From assembly GCF_019636135.1 (NCBI RefSeq), contig NZ_JAHBYD010000034.1, positions 1 through 47,994 on the forward strand: a DNA stretch of 47,994 nt, written 5' to 3'. The position numbers were made by a program, and so were the translations under genes. This document shows positions 24,887 to 34,701 of the stretch, piece after piece. How positions within the stretch are numbered: position 1 is the stretch's first letter; each line of letters opens with the position of its first letter. The notes beneath the pieces are model-generated. The model searched no databases and was not told the origin of the DNA. It saw only the letters and a list, made by a program, of their open reading frames with translations. The DNA comes from Phenylobacterium sp. GTDB lineage: Bacteria; Pseudomonadota; Alphaproteobacteria; Caulobacterales; Caulobacteraceae.

Positions 24887-25795
24887 ATGGGTTTGGCGGA
24901 CCATGGCGTTCCCGAGGGCGCGACGCGCGATGTCGCCCTCGCGCGGCTGTCGTTCGCCTTCCTGCTGGACGAGATGGCCAACGGCGTGGCGGGCCTCGAG
25001 CCGTTCGAGGCGCTGCTGGTGCTGGCGGTCAACCAGGCCAACATCGCCCCGCTGACCCGCGATCCGGCCGCCCGCGCGCGCTACGGCCAGCTCGACGCGC
25101 CAGCCCCCGACGACGAGCGCCGCCCGGTCAGCATCAACGCCGTCGCCGCTTCGCTGGGCCTGCCGTTCGAGACCGTGCGCCGCCGCATCCGCCGCCTGGC
25201 CGCCGCCGGGGTCTGCACGATGGGCGCCGAGGGCGTCGTCGTGCCCGCCGCCTTCCTGGCCTCGCCGACCTATCTGCGTTCGGTGATGACGGGGCATCTG
25301 CGCCTGCGGGCGTTCTACTTCGATCTCGCGGCCCGCCGCCTCGTCGACGACCTGCCGGGCTCGGCCTACCCGCCGGAACGGGACGTCCCGATCCGCGCCG
25401 CCGCGCGTCTGCTGTCCGACTATGTGCTGCGCACCTGCGAGGGGCTGATGCGCGAGGCGGGCAACGTCATCTCGACGCTGATCCTGACCGCGCTGCTCGT
25501 GGCCGCCCTGGGTGACGACCCTGCGCCGGTTCCGGTGAAGGCCATCGCCGCGCAGCTCAGGCTGCCGGCCGAGACGGTCCGCCGCCATGTCCTGCAGATG
25601 GCGGAGGACGGCCTCTGCGAGCGGAGCGTCCTGGGCGTCGCCATCACGCCCCGGATCCTCGCCCGGCCGGGCCTGCAGTTGCTTTTCGCCGACAACGGCA
25701 AGCACGTGCAGCGCCTCCTCGCCGGCCTCGCCGAGCGCGGCGTCATCCTGAGCTGGGAAGGCGGGGCCGGCCAGGCCGGCCGCGGCGCCGCCTAG
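24887..25795 (+). CDS. Transcriptional regulator with two similar HTH units
   Basis: The 302-residue protein contains two similar helix-turn-helix modules: SINAVAASLGLPFETVRRRI (about 85-104) with a following RRLAAAGVC, and PVKAIAAQLRLPAETVRRHV with QMAEDGLC (about 212-240). The modules share an AxxLxLPxETVRR core. Between them lies a helical stretch with SPTYLRSVMTGHLRLR and a Leu/Ala-rich helix region (TLILTALLVAALG). I do not recognise a named family. It may regulate the adjacent MFS gene. There is no clear ribosome site, and an inverted repeat TTGCC-aagcc-GGCAA (24850-24864) lies just upstream. Its TAG stop overlaps the lysC TAG stop on the other strand. Confidence 0.75.
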   Translation: MGLADHGVPEGATRDVALARLSFAFLLDEMANGVAGLEPFEALLVLAVNQANIAPLTRDPAARARYGQLDAPAPDDERRPVSINAVAASLGLPFETVRRRIRRLAAAGVCTMGAEGVVVPAAFLASPTYLRSVMTGHLRLRAFYFDLAARRLVDDLPGSAYPPERDVPIRAAARLLSDYVLRTCEGLMREAGNVISTLILTALLVAALGDDPAPVPVKAIAAQLRLPAETVRRHVLQMAEDGLCERSVLGVAITPRILARPGLQLLFADNGKHVQRLLAGLAERGVILSWEGGAGQAGRGAA

Positions 25796-27039
25796 AGCTG
25801 ATCCAGCCCGTAGGCCGCGTGCAGGGCGCGCACGGCGAGTTCGGTGTAGGCGGCGTCGATCAGGACGCTGATCTTGATCTCCGACGTCGAGATCACCTGG
25901 ATGTTCACGCCCTTGGCCGCCAGCGCCTCGAACATCGCCTTGGCGACGCCGGTGTGGCTGCGCATGCCGACGCCGATGACCGAGACCTTGGCCACGTCGT
26001 CGTTCAGGCGCACATCCTCGAAGCCCACCTCGCCCTTCATGCTCTGCACGATGTCGACCGCCCGCTGCGCGTCGCGCTTGCCGACGGTGAACTCCATGTT
26101 GGCCGTGTCGGCGACGCGGGCGTGGCTCTGCACGATCATGTCGACGTTGACGTTGGCGTCGGCCAGCGCCCCGAAGATGGTGGACGACACGCCCGGATGG
26201 TCGGGCAGGCCGAAGAGGCTGATCTTCGCCTCGTCGCGGCTGTAGGCCACGCCGCTCACGATCCGCTTCTCCACGATCTCCTCCTCGTCGCACACGATGG
26301 TTCCCTGGCCCGGCGCTTCGCCGGGCTCCACAAAACTCGACAGCACGCGCACGGGCACGCCGTAGGCCATGGCCAGCTCGACCGAGCGCGTCTGCAGGAC
26401 CTTGGCGCCCAGGGACGCCATCTCCAGCATCTCCTCGTAGGAGATCTTGGGCAGCTTCCTCGCCCTGGACTCGATGCGCGGGTCGGTCGTGTAGACGCCG
26501 TCCACGTCGGTGTAGATGTCGCAGGCCCCGCCCACCGCCGCGGCGATCGCCACGGCCGAGGTGTCGGAGCCGCCACGGCCCAGGGTGGCGATGCGGCCGT
26601 CGCGGGTCACCCCCTGGAAGCCGGCGATCACGGCGATCTCGCCCGAGTCCATCGCGGCGCCGAGCTTCTCGGGCGGGATGTCGTCGATGCGCGCCTTGCC
26701 GTGGGCGTCGTCGGCGACGATCGGAATCTGCCAGCCCATCCAGGAGCGCGCAGGGAGGCCCATGTTGCGCAGCGTCATGGCCAGGAGGCCGGCGGTCACC
26801 TGCTCGCCCGAGGCGACCACCACGTCGTACTCGTCGTCCGAGGCGGGAAGGCCCTGCGCCGCGGGACCCGCGCCGTCGGTCCAGGCGACCAGCTCGTTGG
26901 TCTTGCCGGCCATGGCGGAGACCACGACCGCCACCTTGTGGCCCGCCGCCTGCTCGGCCGCCACCAGCCGCGCCACGCGCCGGATCCGCTCCAGGTCGGC
27001 CACCGACGTGCCGCCGAATTTCATCACCAGGCGAGACAC
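25792..27039 (-). CDS. lysC: Aspartate kinase
   Basis: Aspartokinase phosphorylates aspartate, the entry step to lysine, methionine, threonine and diaminopimelate. The 415-residue product has the catalytic KFGGTSV motif (residues 7-13) and VVVSAMAGKTNELV. The kinase core contains GFQGVTRDGRIATLGRGGSDTSA. Two C-terminal ACT domains (about 265-415) bind the feedback inhibitor. The length fits the ACT-regulated class found in alphaproteobacteria. Its normal neighbour ptsP is 10.7 kb downstream on the same strand, and ubiG lies upstream on the other strand. The stop overlaps the convergent regulator gene in a CTAG. Confidence 0.96.
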   Translation of the reverse strand: MSRLVMKFGGTSVADLERIRRVARLVAAEQAAGHKVAVVVSAMAGKTNELVAWTDGAGPAAQGLPASDDEYDVVVASGEQVTAGLLAMTLRNMGLPARSWMGWQIPIVADDAHGKARIDDIPPEKLGAAMDSGEIAVIAGFQGVTRDGRIATLGRGGSDTSAVAIAAAVGGACDIYTDVDGVYTTDPRIESRARKLPKISYEEMLEMASLGAKVLQTRSVELAMAYGVPVRVLSSFVEPGEAPGQGTIVCDEEEIVEKRIVSGVAYSRDEAKISLFGLPDHPGVSSTIFGALADANVNVDMIVQSHARVADTANMEFTVGKRDAQRAVDIVQSMKGEVGFEDVRLNDDVAKVSVIGVGMRSHTGVAKAMFEALAAKGVNIQVISTSEIKISVLIDAAYTELAVRALHAAYGLDQL

Positions 27040-27117
27040 CGCGCGCCGATCCCTCCGAACGAAAGCGCGCCGTCATAGCGGCGGGGTGGGCGGCGCACAA
27101 CCGACTTGACGGCGAGT

Positions 27118-27166
27118 GTCGGAGTGTCTAACTACCTACATACATATCTTCTCTAGATAGGTGTTG
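27118..27166 (+). promoter_or_regulatory. AT-rich promoter/operator of the AbrB-PIN module
   Basis: An AT-rich stretch in a GC-rich context precedes the antitoxin ATG. It contains an imperfect inverted repeat: AACTACCTA (27130-27138) and TAGGTGTT (27158-27165). Repeated CTAC/ATAC steps and a CATATC core could be the -10 region. Autoregulation is inferred from the module type. Confidence 0.4.
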
Positions 27167-27168
27167 CC

Positions 27169-27672
27169 ATGAATTCGGAAACGGCGCGGATAGTAGCGTC
27201 CGACATGACCTGGGCGGACAAGATCCGCGCGCTGGACGCCGCCGGCCATTCCAGGGCCGAAATCCAGAAGCTGCTCGGCAAGCGCTACCAGCATGTCCGG
27301 AATGTCCTGGAAGGCGACAAGTTCGGACGGCGATCCCGGACGCCGGCCGCGATCCCGGAATATGAGGCGCCCCCAGAACATGGGGGCGTCGCCGAGCCGA
27401 TGCAGACGTTCGGCGGCGTCCACCGGCTGACGGTCGAAGCCGACGGTTCCATTCGTCTTCCGGCGGCGGCCCAGGCCGTACTCGGCCTGCGGCCGGGCAG
27501 CGTGCTGATCGCGGAATTGGGCGAGGATCGCCTGGTGATCCTGAATGCCGGGGCGGCCATGGCGCGTGTGGACGCGCTGATGGCGCCGTTCCGCTGGCAG
27601 GGTGGCCCGCTCGCCTCTGACGAGCTCATCGCCGAGCGGCGGGCCGAGGCGGCGCGCGAGTCCGATGCCTGA
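27169..27672 (+). CDS. Antitoxin with N-terminal HTH and AbrB-type domain
   Basis: The 167-residue protein has two DNA-binding parts. The N-terminal helix-turn-helix is TWADKIRALDAAGHSRAEI with LLGKRYQHVRNVL (about 14-47). The second is a SpoVT/AbrB-like swapped-hairpin domain (about 84-126), VHRLTVEADGSIRLPAAA and RPGSVLIAELGEDRLVIL. The C-terminal tail (SDELIAERRAEAARE) would bind the toxin. Ordinary AbrB-type VapB/MazE antitoxins are about 80 residues, so this is a longer form with an added HTH. The toxin ATG overlaps its stop by 8 bases (27665-27672), a coupled arrangement. Confidence 0.82.
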   Translation: MNSETARIVASDMTWADKIRALDAAGHSRAEIQKLLGKRYQHVRNVLEGDKFGRRSRTPAAIPEYEAPPEHGGVAEPMQTFGGVHRLTVEADGSIRLPAAAQAVLGLRPGSVLIAELGEDRLVILNAGAAMARVDALMAPFRWQGGPLASDELIAERRAEAARESDA

Positions 27673-28048
27673 CGCCGTCCTCGATTCGTCCGCGGTCCTG
27701 GCGCGCATCTGGCGCGAGCCGGGATTCGAGCGGGTGGACGCGGTGATCGCGGGCGCGCTGATATCCTCCGTGAACGTAGCGGAGGTTATCCAGAAGCTTG
27801 TCGAGCGCGGCGCCGACGACGCGACGGCGCGGGATATTCTCGACAGCATGCCCCTGCGGCCCGAGCCGCTGGATGTGGAAGCCGGTATCCGGACGGGCCT
27901 GTTGCGCAGGGCGACGCGTCGCGCCGGGCTGTCTCTGGGCGACCGGGCCTGTCTGGAACTCGCCCTGCGAAAGGCGATGCCCGTCTACACCGCCGACCGC
28001 GCCTGGGCCGAACTGGACCTCGGCGTGGAAGTCGTGCTCATACGCTGA
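27665..28048 (+). CDS. vapC: PIN-domain ribonuclease toxin
   Basis: The 127-residue protein is a VapC-type PIN toxin, with acidic residues D7 (VLDSSAVLA), E40 (NVAEVIQKL), D93 (LGDRACLELA) and D111 (VYTADRAW) at the expected catalytic positions. It probably cuts RNA when freed from the upstream antitoxin. The start at 27665 (MPDAVLDSS) overlaps the antitoxin stop; the longer in-frame start at 27602 would add 21 residues antisense to nothing known and is not favoured. This is the second PIN module in the window; its antitoxin is of a different type, AbrB instead of ribbon-helix-helix. Confidence 0.88.
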   Translation: MPDAVLDSSAVLARIWREPGFERVDAVIAGALISSVNVAEVIQKLVERGADDATARDILDSMPLRPEPLDVEAGIRTGLLRRATRRAGLSLGDRACLELALRKAMPVYTADRAWAELDLGVEVVLIR

Positions 28049-28052
28049 CCGC

Positions 28053-28802
28053 ATGACCGCCGCCCGATCCAGCATCGATCCCGCCGAAGTCGAGACGTTC
28101 TCGAAGATCGCGGCCGAGTGGTGGGACCCGCGCGGAAAGTTCGCGCCGCTGCATCGCTTCAACCCCGTCAGGCTGGCCTTCATCCGGGACCAGGCGCTCT
28201 ACCGCTTCGGCCGCGACGCCAGGGCGCGCCGGCCGTTCGAGGGGCTGCGCCTGCTCGACATCGGCTGCGGCGGCGGGCTGCTGTCCGAGCCTATGACGCG
28301 GCTGGGCTTCCAGGTCACCGGCGTCGACGCCTCGGAGAGGAACATCGCGACCGCCTCGGCCCACGCGGCCGAGCAGGGCCTTGCGATCGACTACCGCGCC
28401 TCCACGGCCGAGGCGCTGCTGGCGGCCGGCGAGCCGCCGTTCGACGTGATCCTCAACATGGAGGTGATCGAGCACGTGGCCGACCCGGGCGCGTACCTGC
28501 GCGACTGCGCCAGGCTCCTGAAACCCGGCGGCCTGATGATCGTCGCCACGCTGAACCGCACCCTGAAGGCGCTGGCGCTGGCCAAGATCGGCGCGGAATA
28601 CGTGCTGCGCTGGCTGCCCGTGGGCGCGCACGACTGGTCGAGGTTCCTGAAGCCCGGCGAGATCCGCGGCTTCCTGTCCGGAGAGCCGGTCGTTGTGGAC
28701 GGCCCCTTCGGCGTCGTATTCAACCCGCTCACCGGCCGGTGGACGGAATCGGCCGACACCGACGTGAACTACATGATGACGGTGGTCCGCGACGCAGCCT
28801 GA
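28053..28802 (+). CDS. ubiG: Ubiquinone biosynthesis O-methyltransferase
   Basis: UbiG carries out the two O-methylations of the ubiquinone ring using S-adenosylmethionine. The 249-residue product has the SAM motif LLDIGCGGG (residues 67-75), the acidic motif VTGVDAS, and the post-motif GGLMIVATLNRT. The UbiG-type start SIDPAEVETFSKIAAEWWDP and HDWSRFLKPGEI near the end also match. The ATG at 28053 begins 4 bases after the PIN toxin stop. It is normally divergent from lysC; here the two-gene toxin-antitoxin module sits between them. Confidence 0.95.
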   Translation: MTAARSSIDPAEVETFSKIAAEWWDPRGKFAPLHRFNPVRLAFIRDQALYRFGRDARARRPFEGLRLLDIGCGGGLLSEPMTRLGFQVTGVDASERNIATASAHAAEQGLAIDYRASTAEALLAAGEPPFDVILNMEVIEHVADPGAYLRDCARLLKPGGLMIVATLNRTLKALALAKIGAEYVLRWLPVGAHDWSRFLKPGEIRGFLSGEPVVVDGPFGVVFNPLTGRWTESADTDVNYMMTVVRDAA

Positions 28803-28844
28803 GGGAGGCCGCGCGGGCCGTTGGGGGCGGACAAGGGAGTACCG

Positions 28845-29648
28845 ATGCCATCGCTCCGTGTGCTGGGGCACGCCTTCCGCGCCTGGCGCCGCAACAGGAC
28901 GTGGGCCAAGCATGAGCCCGAGACGCCGTACCTGGCCGACCTGCTGTCGGGCTCGCCGGTCTGCCTGCACGTGGGCGCCAGCGACGGGCGCCACTCGTAC
29001 GTGATGACCCAGGTGGCGCCGAAGGCCCGCATCTACGCCTTCGAGCCCTCGGCCTTCGCCTTCCAGGTGCTGAAGACCTGCGTCGCCTGGCACCGCATCG
29101 GCAAGCAGGTGACGCCGGTCCACGCGGCGGTGGCCGACAAGCCGGGCGAGCTCCTGCTGGTGACGCCGAAGAAGAGCTCGGGCCGCATGGGCCGCGCCTA
29201 CGCCTACGTCGCCGAGGCGAAGCCGGAGGGGGCCGCGCGCCCCGACCTCGACGACACCGGCATGGACGTGCAGCCGACGCCCGTGGTGGTGCTGGACGCG
29301 TTCTGCGCCGAACATGGCGTGGGCAGGGTCGACTTCATCCGCATGGACATCGAGGGCGCCGAGCTGCGGGCGCTGATGGGCGCGGTGGGCATCCTCGACC
29401 GCGACCGCCCGCACGTGCTGCTGGAGATCCACCCGGCCATGCTCGCCGAGCGCTTCGGGGCGTCCGGCGAAGCGGTGCTCGATATCTTCCGCGACCGCGG
29501 CTACCGCATGTTCGCCCTGAACGGCGACCGCCTGGAGGAACGCACGACCCTGGTCGAGGGCCTGCCCTGGAAGGACTACTTCTTCATCCACCCGTCGAAG
29601 TCCGCCCGCCTCCCCGACGGCGTCTTCAAGGCGCGGATGGCGGCTTAG
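28845..29648 (+). CDS. FkbM-family methyltransferase
   Basis: The 267-residue protein has the FkbM methyltransferase pattern: the SAM-binding VGASDG (about 43-48), YAFEPSAFAF, a PVVVLDAFC step and DFIRMDIEGAELRAL (about 160-175). FkbM enzymes O-methylate sugars or secondary metabolites. The substrate is unknown; the neighbouring VCBS/RTX surface protein makes a cell-surface polysaccharide target possible. The ATG at 28845 has AGGGAG about 8 bases upstream. It follows ubiG by 42 bases and may be co-transcribed. Confidence 0.85.
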   Translation: MPSLRVLGHAFRAWRRNRTWAKHEPETPYLADLLSGSPVCLHVGASDGRHSYVMTQVAPKARIYAFEPSAFAFQVLKTCVAWHRIGKQVTPVHAAVADKPGELLLVTPKKSSGRMGRAYAYVAEAKPEGAARPDLDDTGMDVQPTPVVVLDAFCAEHGVGRVDFIRMDIEGAELRALMGAVGILDRDRPHVLLEIHPAMLAERFGASGEAVLDIFRDRGYRMFALNGDRLEERTTLVEGLPWKDYFFIHPSKSARLPDGVFKARMAA

Positions 29649-29730
29649 GGCGTCTTTCCATGCGAAAGGGCTTGCCGTCCGGCGCGGCGCTTCCCTAGCT
29701 AGCCGCAGGTGCGCGACCGGGGGGACTGCT

Positions 29731-31602
29731 GTGCCGAACTACTACGCCTCGACGGATTTCTCGGTCGCTCTGCGGGCCGGCTTCACGGGTGCAGCCGCGA
29801 CTGAGTTCGTCATCGGCGACTTCAACGGTGACGGCCGGGCCGACGTCATGGTCGGCTACTTCCTGTTCCCGCTGGAGAACCGGGCCGTGCCGATCCGGGT
29901 GCTGGGCGGCGACGGGACCGGCGGGTTCACGGACATCACCGCGGCCCTGTTCCCTGGCGGCGCGCCCACCACCATCTTCGCCAGCGAGGCCGTGGCCGGC
30001 GACTTCAACCGCGACGGCAAGCTGGACGTCTTCTTCGCCGACATCGGACTGGATGCCGCGCCGTTCCCCGGCGCGCCGAACACACTGGTGCTGTCGTCGG
30101 GCAATGGGCTGATCAACGCCTCGAACCGGCTGCCGGCGATCGGCAACAACTTCAGCCACTCGGCCGAAGCCGCCGACATCGACGGGGACGGCGACCTCGA
30201 CATCTTCATCGGCAACGGCGACCCGCGGCCGTACTTCCTGATCAACGACGGGGCCGGGAACTTCACCCTGAGCCGCGCGGGCCTGCCGGCCATCGCCGGC
30301 GCGCCGTTCAACGCAGCGTCCGAGACCTGGAACTCCGAGGCTTTCCTCGATGTCGACAGGGACGGCGACCTCGACATGTTCCTGGGCACTTCCGGCGCCA
30401 CCGCCACGCCCAACCGGCTGTTCATCAACGACGGCCACGGCAACTTCTCCGTCGCGCCGGTGAACCCGCCGATGCCGGCCATCCCCGACATCCGCAACAC
30501 CAACAACGTCGACGCCAAGACGTTCGACGTGAACGGCGACGGCCTGCCCGACGTGGTCTCCACCTTCTCGCGTGACGACGGGACCGGCGCCTTCCGGCCC
30601 TACGTCCAGGTCCTGATCAACAACGGCGACCTGACCTTCCGCGACGAGACGCTGAGCCGGCTGCCCGCCAGCACGCGCACCGTGGACGGCCAGTTCATCG
30701 AGCGCATCGAGGTCGTCGACATCAACGGCGACGGCTACCTCGACATCTTCGCCACCAACCATGTGCGCACGCCGATTTACCTGAACGACGGCACGGGCCG
30801 GTTCCTGGAGATGCCCGAGGGCACGCTCGTCACTGACGAGTTCATGCAGCGCACGACCGGCGACCTGAACGGCGACGGCCGCATCGACGTGATCGCCTGG
30901 CGGGGCGACTTCGGCGACGTCGAGAACTATCGCGTCTACCTGGCCGTCGACCGGGGACTGACACAGGTCGGAACGTCCGGCGCCGACGGCTTCATGGGCG
31001 ACGGCGACGGTGAAACCATGAACGGCGGCGCCGGCGACGACGTGATCTTCGGCGGAGGTGGAACGAACTATCTGCGCGGCGACGAGGGGAACGACACGAT
31101 CATCGGTGGCGCCGGCTTCGACGACATCAACGGCAACATGGGCGACGACAGCTGCGTCTCCGGCGGCGGCAACGACTGGGTGGTGGGCGGCAAGGATAAC
31201 GACACCCTGGTCGGCTCAGCTGGAGAGAACCTCGTCTACGGCAATCTTGGCAACGACAGCTGCGACGGCGGCGCGGGGAACGACACCGTCCGCGGCGGGC
31301 AGGACAACGATGTCTGCTTCGGCGGAGCGGGCGACGATTTCGTCTCGGGCGACAAGGGCGACGACACCATGACCGGCGGCGAGGGGGCCGACCTCTTCCA
31401 TACGTTCGGCGATGCGGGGATCGACCGGGTGACCGACTTCAGCCTGGCCCAGGGTGACCGCGTGATCCTCGATCCCGGGACGCAATACACGGTGAGCCAG
31501 GTGGGCTCCGACACGGTCATCGACATGACGGGCGGCGGGAAGATGATCCTGGTCGGGATCCAGATGAGCACGCTGACGCCGGGCTGGATCTTCGGCGCCT
31601 AG
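29731..31602 (+). CDS. VCBS/FG-GAP repeat protein with RTX calcium-binding C-terminus
   Basis: The 623-residue protein has no signal peptide. Residues about 25-410 contain FG-GAP/VCBS-type repeats marked by seven calcium-loop motifs of the form D-x-N/D-x-D-G-x-x-D, such as DFNGDGRAD, DIDGDGDLD and DINGDGYLD, which form a beta-propeller. Residues about 425-570 hold RTX glycine/aspartate nonapeptide repeats (GGAGDDVIF, GDEGNDTII, GGAGNDTVR), which fold into a calcium beta-roll. The remaining hydrophobic C-terminus (DRVILDPGTQYTV, MILVGIQM) is a probable type I secretion signal. It is therefore likely to be secreted or surface-attached. No type I secretion genes are nearby. Start is GTG 29731 with a GGGGGA site. 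Confidence 0.88.
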   Translation: MPNYYASTDFSVALRAGFTGAAATEFVIGDFNGDGRADVMVGYFLFPLENRAVPIRVLGGDGTGGFTDITAALFPGGAPTTIFASEAVAGDFNRDGKLDVFFADIGLDAAPFPGAPNTLVLSSGNGLINASNRLPAIGNNFSHSAEAADIDGDGDLDIFIGNGDPRPYFLINDGAGNFTLSRAGLPAIAGAPFNAASETWNSEAFLDVDRDGDLDMFLGTSGATATPNRLFINDGHGNFSVAPVNPPMPAIPDIRNTNNVDAKTFDVNGDGLPDVVSTFSRDDGTGAFRPYVQVLINNGDLTFRDETLSRLPASTRTVDGQFIERIEVVDINGDGYLDIFATNHVRTPIYLNDGTGRFLEMPEGTLVTDEFMQRTTGDLNGDGRIDVIAWRGDFGDVENYRVYLAVDRGLTQVGTSGADGFMGDGDGETMNGGAGDDVIFGGGGTNYLRGDEGNDTIIGGAGFDDINGNMGDDSCVSGGGNDWVVGGKDNDTLVGSAGENLVYGNLGNDSCDGGAGNDTVRGGQDNDVCFGGAGDDFVSGDKGDDTMTGGEGADLFHTFGDAGIDRVTDFSLAQGDRVILDPGTQYTVSQVGSDTVIDMTGGGKMILVGIQMSTLTPGWIFGA

Positions 31603-31711
31603 CTTGCCGGGCCGACGCGTCGTTCCGGAGCCGACGTCGCCAATCGCGGCAGACCCTGGGAGGTCGCGGTGGACGTAACGTCACTCGGGCGGCCATGCTA
31701 TCGGAGTCGCC

Positions 31712-32398
31712 ATGACGCAGACCTACGACGACGTTGTGATGGGCCGCCGCAGCATCCGCGGCTACAAGCCCGACCCGGTTCCGCGGGAACTGATCGAGGA
31801 GATCATCGCGCTCGCGATGCGCTCGCCGTCGTCGATGAACGTGCAGCCCTGGAACTTCTACGTGATCACCGGCGAGCCGCTGGACCGGATCCGCGCCGGC
31901 AACACCGAGCGCAACGTCTCGGGCGTGCCGCAGTCGCGCGAATTCCGCATCGGGACCAAGGGCTTCGAGGGCAAGCACCGCGAGCGGCAGGTCGGCGTGG
32001 CCAAGCAACTGTTCGGCGCCATGGGCATCGCGCGCGACGACAAGGCGGCGCGGCAGGACTGGGTGTTGCGCGGCTTCCGCCAGTTCGACGCCCCGGTCTG
32101 CATCATCGTGACCTTCGACAGGGAGCTGGAGGGCATGGACGACGCGCCCTTCGACTGCGGCGCGGTGGCGACCGCGCTCGTCAACGCCGCCTGGTCACGC
32201 GGCCTGGGCGCGGTGATCAACAGCCAGGGCATAATGCAGTCGCCCGTGGTGCGCGAGCACGCCGGCGTCGCGGACGACCAGGTGATCATGAAGAGCATCG
32301 CGCTGGGCTGGCCGGACGACACCTTCCCGGCCAACGCGGTGGTGTCGGAGCGCAAGTCCGTGAAGGACGCGACGGTGTTCGTCGGCTTCGACGAGTAG
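31712..32398 (+). CDS. Nitroreductase-family flavoprotein
   Basis: The 228-residue protein has the FMN-binding nitroreductase fold: the N-terminal RRSIRGYKPDPVPRELI, the SPSSMNVQPWNFYVI loop that contacts FMN, and the C-terminal GLGAVINSQGIM and IALGWPDD segments. Members reduce nitro groups, quinones or flavins with NAD(P)H. The role here is unknown. It is convergent with the Baeyer-Villiger monooxygenase gene, with a paired repeat element between them. It is not clearly in an operon with the upstream RTX gene (109 bases apart). Confidence 0.9.
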   Translation: MTQTYDDVVMGRRSIRGYKPDPVPRELIEEIIALAMRSPSSMNVQPWNFYVITGEPLDRIRAGNTERNVSGVPQSREFRIGTKGFEGKHRERQVGVAKQLFGAMGIARDDKAARQDWVLRGFRQFDAPVCIIVTFDRELEGMDDAPFDCGAVATALVNAAWSRGLGAVINSQGIMQSPVVREHAGVADDQVIMKSIALGWPDDTFPANAVVSERKSVKDATVFVGFDE

Positions 32399-32411
32399 TT
32401 CCCCAACACCT

Positions 32412-32565
32412 GTCATCCCGGTTTCGCCGCAGGCGAAGACCGGGACCCAACCGTCAGGCGTATCGATGGCGGGAGCGCGGCCCTGACGGTCGGGGCCAGA
32501 TCACCAGCTCAGAGCACCGGACGGTTGGGTCCCGGTCTTTGGCCTGCGGCCAAAACCGGGATGAC
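32412..32565. repeat. Paired inverted-arm repeat element, copy C
   Basis: The left arm (32412-32455) is GTCATCCCGG, a TTCGCC-gcag-GGCGAA stem and ACCGGGACCCAACC. The right arm (32520-32565) is its near reverse complement, with TGGCC-gcagg-type stem changes on both sides that keep pairing. It lies between convergent genes. The interior is not related to copies A/B. Confidence 0.8.
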
Positions 32566-32581
32566 AACCGTTGATCCGCGC

Positions 32582-34396
<1,815 letters not shown>

Positions 34397-34497
34397 GGTG
34401 GCTCCTCCCGATGGTCTTTCCCGGAACCAGACACCCGGGCGGGCCGGAACTCAAGGCATTCGCTGATCGGCGTTCACCTGAGCTCACACTCATCATC

Positions 34498-34623
34498 GTC
34501 ATCCCGCGACTTGTTCGCGGGACCCATGAACACGGAGGGTGGGTGGTGATGTGCGGCCTCACCGCTGCGGGCCGACTTCAGGCGCCAGAGATCATGGGTC
34601 CCGCGGACAAGCCGCGGGATGAC
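34498..34623. repeat. Paired inverted-arm repeat element, copy D
   Basis: Arms at 34498-34528 (stem CCCGCGA with TCGCGGG) and 34593-34623 (stem CCCGCGG with CCGCGGG on the other strand) flank an interior resembling the one at 41229-41353: CCATGAACAC, then a GCGGCC stretch, then GCGGGCCGCTTC-like sequence. It occupies the divergent gap between the monooxygenase and acyl-CoA ligase genes. The rest of that 305-bp gap shows only a possible promoter region upstream of the ligase gene. Confidence 0.8.
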
Positions 34624-34701
34624 GTAAGGGGAAGATGGGCGCTGGCTTTCCCGAACGTGCAGCGGCGTCGTAGCCTCACCGCGAAACGCCCCGGAGGACC
34701 G

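Noticed and set aside
30990..31485. Minus-strand small frames inside the RTX region
   Set aside because: They are antisense to tandem glycine/aspartate repeats; the plus-strand repeats explain the sequence.
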